A DNA stretch of 28,631 nucleotides from Rhodospirillales bacterium (GTDB taxonomy: Bacteria > Pseudomonadota > Alphaproteobacteria > Rhodospirillales > Casp-alpha2), in the NCBI GenBank assembly GCA_016187325.1, contig JACPJY010000242.1:1-28631 (forward strand), given 5' to 3'. Shown in pieces: positions 7,290 to 15,425 of this stretch. The stretch's first letter is position 1. The number at the start of each line of letters is the position of its first letter. The notes beneath the pieces were generated by a model that worked only from the letters and a program-made list of their open reading frames with translations, searched no databases and was not told the origin of the DNA. A program made the position numbers and the translations under genes.

Positions 7290-7324
7290 GGGGCGCGGCC
7301 CGGGGAAGGACCCGGGCGCGCCCC
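7290..7324. terminator. Hairpin between convergent thioesterase and Hsp20 genes
   Basis: A 14-bp GC stem with one bulged G (7290-7304 with 7311-7324, loop GAAGGA) lies between the second thioesterase and the end of hsp20. The minus-strand side is followed by TTCCTGTTTC, so it suits termination of hsp20 better than of the thioesterases. Confidence 0.6.
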
Positions 7325-7350
7325 TTGCCGCGGAGCCGCGTCTGGCGGCG

Positions 7351-7809
7351 CTACGCCGCCTTGTCTTCGATGCGCGAACCGACATCCTTGGTCGCGATGG
7401 CGATCTTGCGCGGCTTCTTCTCTTCGGGAACCTCGCGCAAGAGATCAACGCTGAGCAAGCCGTTCACCAGCGAGCTGCCCATCACCTTGATGTCATCCGC
7501 GAGCTGAAAGCGGCGCTCGAACGGGCGGCCCGCGATGCCGCGGTGCAGATAGGTCGTCTCTTTGTCTTCGCCGTTCAGGCGACCGGAGACAACGAGCGTG
7601 TTGTCGGTCACCGTGACGTCGAGTTCGTTGTCGCTGAACCCGGCGACGGCGAGCGAAATCCGGTAACCTTCCTCGCTCACCTGGACGATGTTGTAGGGCG
7701 GGTACGAATTGGTCGAGGGATCCGTTTGCACCGCCGCGTCCAGCAAGCACTGCATGTGGTCGAAGCCGACGGAATGGCGGAACAGGGGAGAGAAATCGAT
7801 AGTACGCAT
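7351..7809 (-). CDS. Small heat-shock protein Hsp20 (IbpA-like)
   Basis: This 152-residue alpha-crystallin-type chaperone holds unfolding proteins for later refolding by DnaK/ClpB. The N-terminal MRTIDFSPLFRHSVGFD is typical of alphaproteobacterial IbpA-like proteins. The crystallin domain starts at YPPYNIVQVSEEGYRISLAV and includes LDVTVTDNTLVVSGR and RGIAGRPFERRFQL. The C-terminal tail carries the short hydrophobic anchor KIAIA in place of the usual I-x-I. I chose the ATG at 7807-7809 because GGAGG lies eight bases upstream; the ATG at 7815 would leave only two bases. A heat-shock-type promoter is visible upstream. Confidence 0.9.
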   Translation of the reverse strand: MRTIDFSPLFRHSVGFDHMQCLLDAAVQTDPSTNSYPPYNIVQVSEEGYRISLAVAGFSDNELDVTVTDNTLVVSGRLNGEDKETTYLHRGIAGRPFERRFQLADDIKVMGSSLVNGLLSVDLLREVPEEKKPRKIAIATKDVGSRIEDKAA

Positions 7810-7888
7810 AGCCATATCCTCCAAAAAAGAAGCTACATGGTTGTGAACGGGGGACCCTAAGATCGAGGCGCACCCCGGCTGACGGCTG

Positions 7889-7918
7889 ATATAGGAAGGC
7901 GGCCCGCCGCTCTGCAAG
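7889..7918 (-). promoter_or_regulatory. Predicted RpoH (sigma-32) promoter of hsp20
   Basis: The minus strand reads CTTGCA (7918-7913), 17 bases, CCTATAT (7895-7889). This is close to the alphaproteobacterial RpoH pattern of CTTG-type -35 and C-rich/ATAT -10 elements. The start would fall near 7882, leaving a leader of about 70 bases before the hsp20 ATG. Confidence 0.6.
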
Positions 7919-7952
7919 GGGACGGGCAATCTTCGACTGGTTTCCGGGGTGA

Positions 7953-7976
7953 GGGGGCGCCCGGCAAGCCGCCCCC
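7953..7976 (-). terminator. GC-rich hairpin after the cyclase gene
   Basis: GGGGGCG and CGCCCCC form a 7-bp stem eight bases beyond the cyclase stop. No T-run follows, so its role as a terminator is uncertain. Confidence 0.35.
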
Positions 7977-7983
7977 GGGGTAC

Positions 7984-9963
7984 CTAAACCGGCTTCGCGC
8001 CTTGCGCCGCCGGCTGATGCTGTTGTGTCGGCGCGAAATTGCGGGCTTGCCCCTGCGCGCCGCCGGCCGCAGCTTGGGAGGCTGCCGCCTCGTTCCACAT
8101 CACTTCGTAGAGGATGACGTCGTCGCCGAAGCCCTTCATCGGGAAGCCACCGCGGTTGATGAACTTGTAGGTCTTGCCCGCGCAAATGCCGCGCACGATT
8201 TCTGAGACGAAGATCTGATCGGCCTTGGCCTTGTCGACGATGCGGGCCGACAGCTGCACCGTGGTCCCGAACAGGTCGTTGTCCTCGGCGATCGGCTCGC
8301 CGGCGTTGAGGCCGATCTTTAGGTGCAGCGGCAGATTGGGGTTGTGCTGGTTGTGGGCCGCGACCTCGCGCTGCATCTGGATCGCCGCGTCGACGCCGTC
8401 GGAGGTCTTGGCGAACGACGCCATGATGCCGTCGCCGGTGTGCTTGATCTCCTTGCCGGCGTTTGCACTGAGCGCTTCGCGGACGATGCGGTTGTGGGCG
8501 CGCACCACCTGCTGGGCGCCGGCATCGCCGAGCGTCTGGGTCATTGCCGTCGAACCGGCGATATCGGTGAACAGCACGGTGACCGGTCCGGCCTGGGCTT
8601 CCCGCTGCTTCGGCTTGTTCCACTCGGTGAGAGCGGATTCCAGGAGCTTCGGCGCCGCGGTTTCGTCGGTGGCATATATGTTCATGGCGTTGCGCCCGGC
8701 CTGGAACATCTGCATGTATCGGGCATCCGCCATCAGGTATTCCTCGTAACGGTCGGCGAACGACGCAGCATGGGACTTCTTGAAGCCCATCACCTGCACG
8801 CCTTCGCCGAGGATCCGCGACCGCGATAGCACGTCCAGCCCCTTGTTTTGGGCCAGCACCTCGCATGCGCCAGCGAGGAACAGGTTGACGCCGAACTTAT
8901 TGAAGTTGTCCAGCTTCTTCTTGTCTATGGTGCCGCCGAGGCCCTTCGAGAGGAAGCTCATCACGTATGTCTTTTGTTGTTGGGCCTGCGGCGATAGCGG
9001 CGGCGGTTCTACCTCCGCGGCCGGCTTTGCCTGTGTCTGGGCATCGAGGACGAAGCCGCGGGCGGTGGCCTTTTCCTCCTCGGCGGGTTTTTCCTTGCCC
9101 TTGTTGAGTTCCGCCTGCAGGCGTTCGCTGACTGCCTGATCCTCGGCGGCCTTGGCGGCCTCGTCGAGTTTGTACTCGCCGACGCCTTTCATCGCCTCGT
9201 CGAGCCTATCGAGTGCGTCCGTCGTCGGCGTCGGCTGGGCGGTGGCCGGCGCGGCCGGCTTCTTAGCCGCCGCCGGCTTCTGGGCGGCTGGCCTCGCCGT
9301 GGCCGTGCCCGAGAAGAACCCGCTGCGGCGGCGCGACGTATCCAGGCTTTCGCCCTTCATCACCGTGATCGCCATGGCGGCGGCACTGGTCAGGAAGGTG
9401 AAAATGAAAACGCCGATCAGCATGTTGGATTCGGCGTTGCCGACCATGCGAACGCCGAACAGCTTGGTGCCGCCGAACAATTCGGCCGCCAACCACGCGA
9501 ACATCGCCGCCAGGCAGAGGCTGAACAGCACCACCAGCAGCAGCTTGACGACGATGGTGGTCAGTGACGAGCCCTTTTTCCTCTTGCCCTTTTTCGCCCG
9601 CTTGGACGCGGCGCGCGCCGGTGCGGCGTCGAAATCGTCGCCCTCGTCCTCCCCCTCGTCGTGGTGTCGGAGCCAGGTCTCTTCGCGGTGCATCGGACCC
9701 GAATGGCCGCCCGAGACCTTTTCGGCTTCCTGGGCAACCGTGCTCTTCATGCCGGCGCTCTTGTAGACAATGAACTCGTTGTGGAAGCCCTGGTCGGTGT
9801 CGTAGACCTCCTTGATGACCTTCACCGCCTCGACGTTGGGCAACTGGTCGAGCTGCTTGGCCTCCTCGACGGCGCCGTCCTTTTGATGGCCGGCGAAGCG
9901 GGCGTGGATGCTCCATCGACCATGTTGCTGGACCTGCACCTCGTAGTTGACTTGCTGGACCAT
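7984..9963 (-). CDS. Membrane-bound class III adenylate/guanylate cyclase
   Basis: This 659-residue protein probably makes cAMP (or cGMP). It has a small N-terminal domain (1-70, NYEVQVQQHGRWSIHARFAG) and a basic linker. Two membrane helices lie at about 134-163 and 180-202. A long Ala/Pro/Lys-rich linker follows, then an unidentified helical domain (about 330-445) and the class III catalytic domain (459-620). Visible catalytic residues are metal-binding Asp467 (FTDIAGST) and Asp511 (HTGDG), adenine-selecting Lys507 and Asp563, and Arg574. The transition-state Asn position is Gln570 (TTVQLSARI). The ATG at 9961-9963 has GAGGA upstream; the in-frame TTG five codons earlier is less likely. The Lys/Asp pair favours ATP. 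A promoter lies about 140 bp upstream. Confidence 0.88.
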   Translation of the reverse strand: MVQQVNYEVQVQQHGRWSIHARFAGHQKDGAVEEAKQLDQLPNVEAVKVIKEVYDTDQGFHNEFIVYKSAGMKSTVAQEAEKVSGGHSGPMHREETWLRHHDEGEDEGDDFDAAPARAASKRAKKGKRKKGSSLTTIVVKLLLVVLFSLCLAAMFAWLAAELFGGTKLFGVRMVGNAESNMLIGVFIFTFLTSAAAMAITVMKGESLDTSRRRSGFFSGTATARPAAQKPAAAKKPAAPATAQPTPTTDALDRLDEAMKGVGEYKLDEAAKAAEDQAVSERLQAELNKGKEKPAEEEKATARGFVLDAQTQAKPAAEVEPPPLSPQAQQQKTYVMSFLSKGLGGTIDKKKLDNFNKFGVNLFLAGACEVLAQNKGLDVLSRSRILGEGVQVMGFKKSHAASFADRYEEYLMADARYMQMFQAGRNAMNIYATDETAAPKLLESALTEWNKPKQREAQAGPVTVLFTDIAGSTAMTQTLGDAGAQQVVRAHNRIVREALSANAGKEIKHTGDGIMASFAKTSDGVDAAIQMQREVAAHNQHNPNLPLHLKIGLNAGEPIAEDNDLFGTTVQLSARIVDKAKADQIFVSEIVRGICAGKTYKFINRGGFPMKGFGDDVILYEVMWNEAAASQAAAGGAQGQARNFAPTQQHQPAAQGAKPV

Positions 9964-10105
9964 TGATTCCTCGACCAACAGAAACGCTTGACGGCCCGCG
10001 TTGTCCGGCTCGCCTTTAACCTCGGCTAGATGGTAAACGCGTCAGCTTTCCTTAATCAACCGACGTAGAATCCTCCTCAGCTAGATCATCATCACTAAAC
10101 ACTGC

Positions 10106-10134
10106 ATCTTATCAAATGCTTAATTGTCGGGCAA
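10106..10134 (-). promoter_or_regulatory. Predicted promoter of the cyclase gene
   Basis: The minus strand reads TTGCCC (10134-10129), 17 bases, TAAGAT (10111-10106), inside an unusually AT-rich patch. The start near 10099 would give a 5' leader of about 135 bases. Confidence 0.55.
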
Positions 10135-10207
10135 ATTTACGGTTGAGGATGACTGCGAGCCTACTCACGCGCTCTCATGAGACCCTGGCCGTCTTGCCGC
10201 GTTAACC

Positions 10208-10241
10208 AAAAACGAAACGGCGCCGAGTCATTCCCGGCGCC
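10208..10241 (-). terminator. Rho-independent terminator of rpmE
   Basis: On the minus strand GGCGCCG (10241-10235) pairs with CGGCGCC (10225-10219). The T-rich tail GTTTCGTTTTT follows (10218-10208). It lies about 55 bp after the rpmE stop. Confidence 0.75.
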
Positions 10242-10297
10242 TACGCATTTATAGTAACCGTCGTCTTTGATAAACCGGCGGTTGTCGCCCGCTGGCT

Positions 10298-10522
10298 CTA
10301 GCTCTTCAGGCCGAAGTCCTTGAAGCGCTTTTTGAATTTCGCCAACTGGCCGCCGCTGTCCACCAACCTGTGAATGCCCGTCCAAGCAGGGTGGGTCTTC
10401 GGGTCGATGTCGAGGCGCATCGTCTCGCCCGGCTGGCCCCAGGTCGAACGTGTCTTGTAAGTGGTGCCGTCGGTCATCTGGACGGTGATCTCGTGATAAT
10501 CGGGGTGCGTGTCTTTTTTCAT
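10298..10522 (-). CDS. rpmE: 50S ribosomal protein L31
   Basis: The 74-residue product is L31 of the large ribosomal subunit. It starts MKKDTHPDYHEITVQMTDGT and contains the conserved KTRSTWG and THPAWTG blocks. It has no cysteines, so it is of the zinc-independent type usual in Alphaproteobacteria. GGAG lies about ten bases before the ATG. It has its own strong promoter and terminator, so it is probably monocistronic. Confidence 0.95.
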   Translation of the reverse strand: MKKDTHPDYHEITVQMTDGTTYKTRSTWGQPGETMRLDIDPKTHPAWTGIHRLVDSGGQLAKFKKRFKDFGLKS

Positions 10523-10552
10523 GGCTCAAGGGCTCCACCTTTGACGGCGCTC

Positions 10553-10581
10553 TATATAAGGGAACCGGCCGGACGGTTCAA
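10553..10581 (-). promoter_or_regulatory. Predicted sigma-70 promoter of rpmE
   Basis: The minus strand reads TTGAAC (10581-10576), a 17-base spacer, TATATA (10558-10553). The -35 box contains the TGA stop codon (10580-10578) of the upstream MFS gene. This is among the best promoter matches in the window, as expected for a ribosomal protein gene. Confidence 0.75.
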
Positions 10582-11804
10582 GGCCGCCTTGGGGCGCCGC
10601 GGCCGCTGCCCGGCTTGGCCGCCCCGGCGGCCGGCCGGTCGAGGGCCTTCAGCGCATGGAGGCCAAGCCCAACCACCACCGCCATCACCAGGGCGCCACC
10701 AAAATACGGCCAGTCACGGCCGAGCGTCTCGAACAACAGCCCGGCCCAGGCGGGACCGAGGAAGCGGGCCATGGTCGCCGCCGACCGGGTCACCCCCATG
10801 ATGCCGCCCTGCTCGTCGTCGCCGACCTGCAGCGAGATCAGGCCGGTGAGCGACGGCGAGACGACGCTGAAGCCGTAGCCGGCGACCACCATCGCCACCA
10901 GCAGCAAGGGCAGGCCGTGGCTGAACGGGATCAGCAGCACGCCGACGGCCAGCGCCGTCGCCCCCTGGACGATCAGCCGCGCCTCGCCGAACCGTCTCGC
11001 CAGGGGCCCTATCAGGCCACCCTGGATCACGGCACTGAGCAAACCGACGAATGCAAACAGATAGCCGTTCTGCTCCGGCCCCCAACCGAACTGGCGCCGC
11101 GACCACATGGCGAACGTCGACTCGAGTCCGGCGAAAACGAAAGTGGCGAGGAACGTCAGCACGATCAACAAGCCGACGTTCGGCCGCTACAACACCCGGC
11201 GGAACGTCGCCAGCGGCGGCTGCCGCGGCGTCTCGGCCAGGCGCCGGCGGATATCCGCCGCCAGCGATTCCTTAAGCGTCACCAGTGCCACCAACAGCGC
11301 CGCCGTCGACATCGCCGCGGCCGCGAACGCCGGGGTGTGGAAATCGGCGTGCACCGGGTCGGCGCCGGCCAGCAACCCGCCAATCGCGGGCCCGGCGATG
11401 AAGCCGAGCCCGAAGGCGGCGCCGATCATCCCCATTCCCTTCGCGCGGTCCTGGCGCGACGTGACGTCGGCGACGTAGGCGAACGCGGTCGAGATGTTGC
11501 CGGCCATGAAGCCACCGACGGCGCGGGCAGCGAACAGCATCCACAGGCTCTCCGCCAGGCCGAGCCAGACGTAAGCGGTTGCCGCGCCGGCGAGGCTGAC
11601 CAGCAGCACCGGCCGCCTCCCGATGCGGTCGCTGAGCCGTCCCCAAAACGGCGCCGCCACGAACTGGGTGAACGAATAGGTCGCCATCAACAGCCCGACC
11701 GTCGCCGGCGTCGCTTGGTGGAACTCGCCGTAGAACGGCAACAGCGGAATGATGATGCCGAAGCCGACGAGGTCGATGAAGACGATGAAGAACAGGATCG
11801 GCAT
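10578..11804 (-). pseudogene. MFS efflux transporter (TetA-like DHA1 family) interrupted by in-frame TAG
   Basis: Two halves in the same frame together make a normal MFS drug/proton antiporter of about 400 residues and 12 membrane helices. The N-terminal half has MPILFFIVFIDLVGFGIIIP and the DHA1 loop motif GRLSDRIGRRPVLL, and ends ...FRRVL. A TAG codon (11189-11187) follows. The C-terminal half continues immediately as RPNVGLLIVLTFLATFVFAG with its own six helices to the TGA at 10578. The context suggests a CAG (Gln) to TAG change. TAG is an ordinary stop elsewhere in this window, so readthrough by recoding is unlikely. A truncated six-helix protein, a dead gene or a sequencing error are all possible. 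Confidence 0.85.
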
Positions 11805-11864
11805 GAGTGTCCGGACCGGCCCGGCGCCGCTTGGCGGCGCCGTCGGGCGCCCGCGGTCGCGGCC

Positions 11865-13037
11865 TCAGCGTTCGGTCAGTTTCAGTTCGATGCGCCGGTT
11901 GCGGCGCTTGGCGATCTCGTCGTTGCCGGCGTCTAGCGGCTGGTATTCGCCGAAGCCGGTGGCGGCGAGGCGGTCGGGCGACAGACCCTCGTCCATCAGG
12001 AACCGGATCACCGAGATGGCGCGCGCCGACGATAGCTCCCAATTGGACGGGAATCGCGGCGTGCTGATCGGATCCTTGTCGGTATGTCCATCGACGCGCA
12101 GCACCCAGTCGATGTCGGCCGGAATCTTGGCGGAAATCTGCCGTAGTGTCTGCGCTAGGCGCTTGATCTGCGCCTTGCCGGCGTCGCCGATATCGGCAGA
12201 TCCCTTGGCGAACAGCACCTCGGACTGGAACACGAAACGATCGCCGACAATGCGCATGTCCGGCTGGTCGCCGAGCACCTCGCGCAGACGGCCGAAGAAT
12301 TCCGACCGGTAGCGGCTGAGCTGCTGCACCTTGCCGGCCAGCGCCGCGTTCAGGCGTGCGCCCAGGGTCTGGATCTCCACTTTCTGTTCGCGAGCCAACT
12401 TCTCCGACGCATCGAGGGCCGCCGACACCTTCTCGAGCGTTTCGCGGAGCGCCGCCATCTGCTTGTTCAACAACGCCACCTGGGCGCGCGCGCTTTGTGA
12501 AATTTCGCGCTCGGCCAACAGCTTCTTGCCGGATTCCGCGAGCTTACCGCCGAGCTCGGCGACCTTCGCCTGTAACTCCTCGCGCAGCGCCTTCAGCGCC
12601 GCGATGTCCTGCTGCAGGCCAGCGAGTTCCTGCACCTGGGCCGCGATCTTCGCTTGGTCGGTCTCGATGGTTTTCAGCGCGCCGGCAAGCCTCTGTCCCG
12701 TCTCCTCGGCTTGGCGGCGTAACGCCGCCACGGTGGTCTTCAGACCGTCGCGCAGCGCCACCGAGATCTGCAGCTCCTGCGACAGCTGCGAGATGTTCTT
12801 GCGCAGATCGTCCGACGCCCGCCGTTCCAGCGATAATAAGTCGGCCAGCTCGTTGACCTGGTTCTGCAGACGGACAAGCGCTTGGTCGCGCCCCGACAGC
12901 GCCTGGCTCAGGAAGGACTGCGCCAACACGAACACCATCAGCAGGAACATGATGACCATCAGAAGCGTCGCGAGCGCGTCGACGAACCCGGGCCAAATGT
13001 TGGTGGCCCGTTGTCTGCGGTCGGCGAGGGTGGCCAT
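11865..13037 (-). CDS. MotB-like protein with long coiled coil and OmpA peptidoglycan-binding domain
   Basis: This 390-residue inner-membrane protein has one N-terminal membrane helix (about 17-43, FVDALATLLMVIMFLLMVFV) carrying Asp20 where MotB/ZorB have their ion-carrying Asp. A predicted periplasmic coiled coil of about 190 residues follows (50-240, Gln/Glu/Leu-rich). A C-terminal OmpA-type domain (about 265-390) contains RVDGHTDKDPIST, NWELSSARAISVIRFL and RRNRRIEL. It is the partner of the MotA-like gene 21 bp upstream. Classical MotB is shorter and lacks the long coiled coil, and true motB lies at 19055-19804. It is probably an ion-driven envelope motor or tether of unknown role. The ribosome binding site is weak. 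Confidence 0.85.
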   Translation of the reverse strand: MATLADRRQRATNIWPGFVDALATLLMVIMFLLMVFVLAQSFLSQALSGRDQALVRLQNQVNELADLLSLERRASDDLRKNISQLSQELQISVALRDGLKTTVAALRRQAEETGQRLAGALKTIETDQAKIAAQVQELAGLQQDIAALKALREELQAKVAELGGKLAESGKKLLAEREISQSARAQVALLNKQMAALRETLEKVSAALDASEKLAREQKVEIQTLGARLNAALAGKVQQLSRYRSEFFGRLREVLGDQPDMRIVGDRFVFQSEVLFAKGSADIGDAGKAQIKRLAQTLRQISAKIPADIDWVLRVDGHTDKDPISTPRFPSNWELSSARAISVIRFLMDEGLSPDRLAATGFGEYQPLDAGNDEIAKRRNRRIELKLTER

Positions 13038-13058
13038 CGGAGGGAGTCCGCCTCGGTG

Positions 13059-14189
13059 TCAGCGGTCGCCGCCGCCGCCGGCGGCGATGGTGCGGGCGAG
13101 CAGCTTGATCTCGCTCCGCAGCTGCTGGATCAAATCTTCGCGGCCGCTGCTCAAGTCCGCCGTCAGGCGCGTCAGGTGGACGTCGAGGTTGCGAATATGG
13201 GTGCGGGTCGCGTCGTCGACGCCGACCGACGAGCCGGCGGCCAACTGAGCGAGGATCGGCTTCATCTCCACTTGCGTCTCAGCCATGCTTTTCATCAGCG
13301 TTTGCTCGGTGCGCATGTGGTCGGTCAGTGTCTCCAGCTTGTTGCCGAGCGCCATCAGGCTGTTGCTGACTGCAATCCGGTTTTCCTCGCCACGGGTGAT
13401 GGTGCGTTGCAGGTTCTCCAGGCTTTCAGCCGTCTGCTCGAGCAACGCCTGCACGTAGGCCGGGATCGGCTGGTCGCCCTCGGCGACGAGCACGCCGGTG
13501 GCCAGCCTGGTCATGCTGGACAGCCATTCCTCGAGGTCGTTGTAGAAGCGGTTCTGCGCTTGGTTGGCCTGCAGATCGAGGAAGCCCAAGGCCAGCGAAC
13601 CGGCAAGCCCGAACAGCGACGACGAGAACGCCGTTCCCATGCCCGCCATCGGCGCCTGCAGGCCGCGCTTGAGGTCGGCGAACACCTTGGTCATGTCGCC
13701 GCCCTCGACGGTAAGACCGCTGATGACGCTGCCGATCGAGCCGATGGTCTGCAGCAACCCCCAGAAGGTACCGAGCAGGCCGAGGAAGATCAAAAGCCCA
13801 ATGGTGTAGCGCGAGATGTCGCGGGACTCGTCCAGCCGCGAAAGGATGCCGTCGAGCAGCGACCGCATCGCTAACGTCGACAGGCTGAGCCGGTCGCGGT
13901 GATCGCCGACCATGGTCGCCATCGGCGCCAGCAGCTTCGGCTGCTCGGCGTCGGACAGCGGCGCGCTTTTCTGCCGGAAGTTCTCGATCCAGGCGACTTC
14001 CGGGTACAGCATCAGCACCTGGCGGAAGTTGTAGATGATGCCGAGCAACAGCACGCCGATGATCAATCCGTTCAACGGCGCGTTGGTCATGAACGCGCTG
14101 TGCAGCGGCACGATCAACACGCCGCACAGCACGGCGACGGCAACCAGAAACACGGTCATCCGTATCAGGTATTTTCGCGGCCGGGTCAT
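13059..14189 (-). CDS. MotA/TolQ/ExbB-family proton channel protein with long C-terminal tail
   Basis: The 376-residue product has four membrane helices (about 8-30, 39-56, 126-150, 180-205). The third carries the family block IFLGLLGTFWGLLQTIGS, and the fourth GMGTAFSSSLFGLAGSLALG. A cytoplasmic tail of about 130 residues after residue 240 is helical and probably coiled coil (SLENLQRTITRGEENRIAVS). AGGGAAG lies about ten bases before the ATG. It forms an operon with the MotB-like gene downstream and, with an 80-bp gap, the OmpA-fold gene upstream. The layout resembles a stator unit with a tail, superficially like ZorA, but no defence genes accompany it. It is distinct from motA and tolQ elsewhere in the window. 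Confidence 0.85.
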   Translation of the reverse strand: MTRPRKYLIRMTVFLVAVAVLCGVLIVPLHSAFMTNAPLNGLIIGVLLLGIIYNFRQVLMLYPEVAWIENFRQKSAPLSDAEQPKLLAPMATMVGDHRDRLSLSTLAMRSLLDGILSRLDESRDISRYTIGLLIFLGLLGTFWGLLQTIGSIGSVISGLTVEGGDMTKVFADLKRGLQAPMAGMGTAFSSSLFGLAGSLALGFLDLQANQAQNRFYNDLEEWLSSMTRLATGVLVAEGDQPIPAYVQALLEQTAESLENLQRTITRGEENRIAVSNSLMALGNKLETLTDHMRTEQTLMKSMAETQVEMKPILAQLAAGSSVGVDDATRTHIRNLDVHLTRLTADLSSGREDLIQQLRSEIKLLARTIAAGGGGDR

Positions 14190-14269
14190 GGCGGCAACTT
14201 CCCTACGAATTCACGCTTGTTGATGGGCTGATCGGTGGATTGCCGGGAACCCACGATCGCGAGCGCCGA

Positions 14270-15232
14270 TCATCGTTCGACGATGTTCACGTCGACCCTG
14301 TTGAGCGGCTCTTCTGCGGTCTTGTCGCCGAGCGCGCGGACGTCTATGCGGGTGCTGCGGACGCCGCTCTCGATCAGGAACGACCGCACCGACAGCGCGC
14401 GCGACAGTGACAGCCGGCGGGCCTTGCTGGGCGACAGGTCCTTGCCGCCGGCGTAGGCCATCAGTTGCAGCCGCAGGTTCTCGTTCTCCTTGAGCTGCTT
14501 CGCGAGCGTCGTCAGCCCGTCCTTGGCCGCGTCCGGCAGCTTCGAGACATCGGCCGCGAACGCCACCTGCAGCGCACGGCCCTCCTTCATGACGGCGGCA
14601 GGCGGCGACGCCGCCTGTTCGGTCTTCACCGATCGCGGCTTGGCGGCGGGCGGCGTGGCGGGAGCAGGCGCGGCGGCGGTCTTGGCCGCGGGCTCGGGCT
14701 TCTTCTCGGGCTGGGTGGCGGCCGGCGGCGGCGCCAGCGGCACGCCCTTGACCGTTGGCTCGGCCGGCATCGCCGGTGCCGGCGGCGGCGCGGTCAAAGG
14801 TGCCGGCGGCGCACTGGCGATGGTTTTCTCGGCGGGTTTCGCGGACGCCGGCTTCTTGGCCGGCGTGGTCTTGGCGGCCGGTGCGGCGGCAGACTTCTTA
14901 GGCGCCGCCGACGGCGGCTTCAAGGTGATGCGCTCGCCGCCGGGGCCAGCCGGGACCGCGACGTGCAACCGCGACATCGGATTGGTCGGGCCCGGCACCA
15001 ACAGGCCGCCGGCGCCGCGCGGCTGCGCCACCATCGGCGACGGCGAAGCCGCGCCCGAAGGCATCGGCTGGCCCATGTCGCCGATGACGCTGAGATCGAC
15101 GGTCACGTGCTCGGTGTTGAGGTCGACACCCTGCGCCCGCGCTGCGCCGCCGGACGACAGCAACGGCACGGCCGTGACGACCAGGGCGAGGAGGATACGG
15201 AAGGCCGGCGGCGGGGAGGCAAGGGGGGGCAT
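14270..15232 (-). CDS. Secreted OmpA-fold protein with Pro/Ala-rich linker
   Basis: The 320-residue product has a signal peptide (residues 1-33; hydrophobic ILLALVVTAVPLL, cleavage after AARA). About 190 residues of Pro/Ala/Lys-rich low-complexity linker follow. The last ~100 residues form an OmpA-like domain (VAFAADVSKLPDAAKDGLTT, then SKARRLSLSRALSVRSFLIE and NRVDVNIVER). The usual GHTD segment is replaced by AYAGG, so binding to peptidoglycan may be altered. I chose the ATG at 15230-15232 because it begins a good signal peptide. It lies between suhB and the MotA-like gene and may act in the periplasm with that pair. Confidence 0.78.
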   Translation of the reverse strand: MPPLASPPPAFRILLALVVTAVPLLSSGGAARAQGVDLNTEHVTVDLSVIGDMGQPMPSGAASPSPMVAQPRGAGGLLVPGPTNPMSRLHVAVPAGPGGERITLKPPSAAPKKSAAAPAAKTTPAKKPASAKPAEKTIASAPPAPLTAPPPAPAMPAEPTVKGVPLAPPPAATQPEKKPEPAAKTAAAPAPATPPAAKPRSVKTEQAASPPAAVMKEGRALQVAFAADVSKLPDAAKDGLTTLAKQLKENENLRLQLMAYAGGKDLSPSKARRLSLSRALSVRSFLIESGVRSTRIDVRALGDKTAEEPLNRVDVNIVER

Positions 15233-15425
15233 CAAAGTCCGGGATCCTTTCCGTGCCGGCGGCCCGACCATCGGCCGACGGCAGGTTGCCAATAATTGCT
15301 TGAGATTCAAGATAGCCAAGGGGCAGGCCGCAGACAACCGGTTTACGGGGCCTGGGCGGCGGCGCGCCGTCGCGGGGCCGACCCGAGGCCTGCCCGCGAC
15401 CGCCGCCGACGGCCGCCGGCGCGGC

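Larger units (their letters stand above)
9964..10297. other. 334-bp intergenic region between cyclase and rpmE
   Basis: It holds the rpmE terminator (10208-10241), an AT-rich island at 10050-10140 with a good minus-strand promoter, and a cyclase leader of about 140 bases. I see no further gene in it. Confidence 0.7.

Noticed and set aside
11187..11189. Stop-codon reassignment or programmed readthrough of TAG
   Set aside because: TAG ends several intact genes in the window (zapA, ruvA, ruvB, tolQ, tolR, the SDR gene and the cyclase). No readthrough context or structure is evident, so mutation or error is simpler.
11865..14189. Zorya-type anti-phage system (ZorA/ZorB)
   Set aside because: The MotA-like/MotB-like pair resembles ZorAB in outline, but no ZorC, ZorD or ZorE-like nuclease or helicase gene is nearby. 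The neighbours are core genes (suhB, efp, rpmE), so a housekeeping envelope role is more likely.
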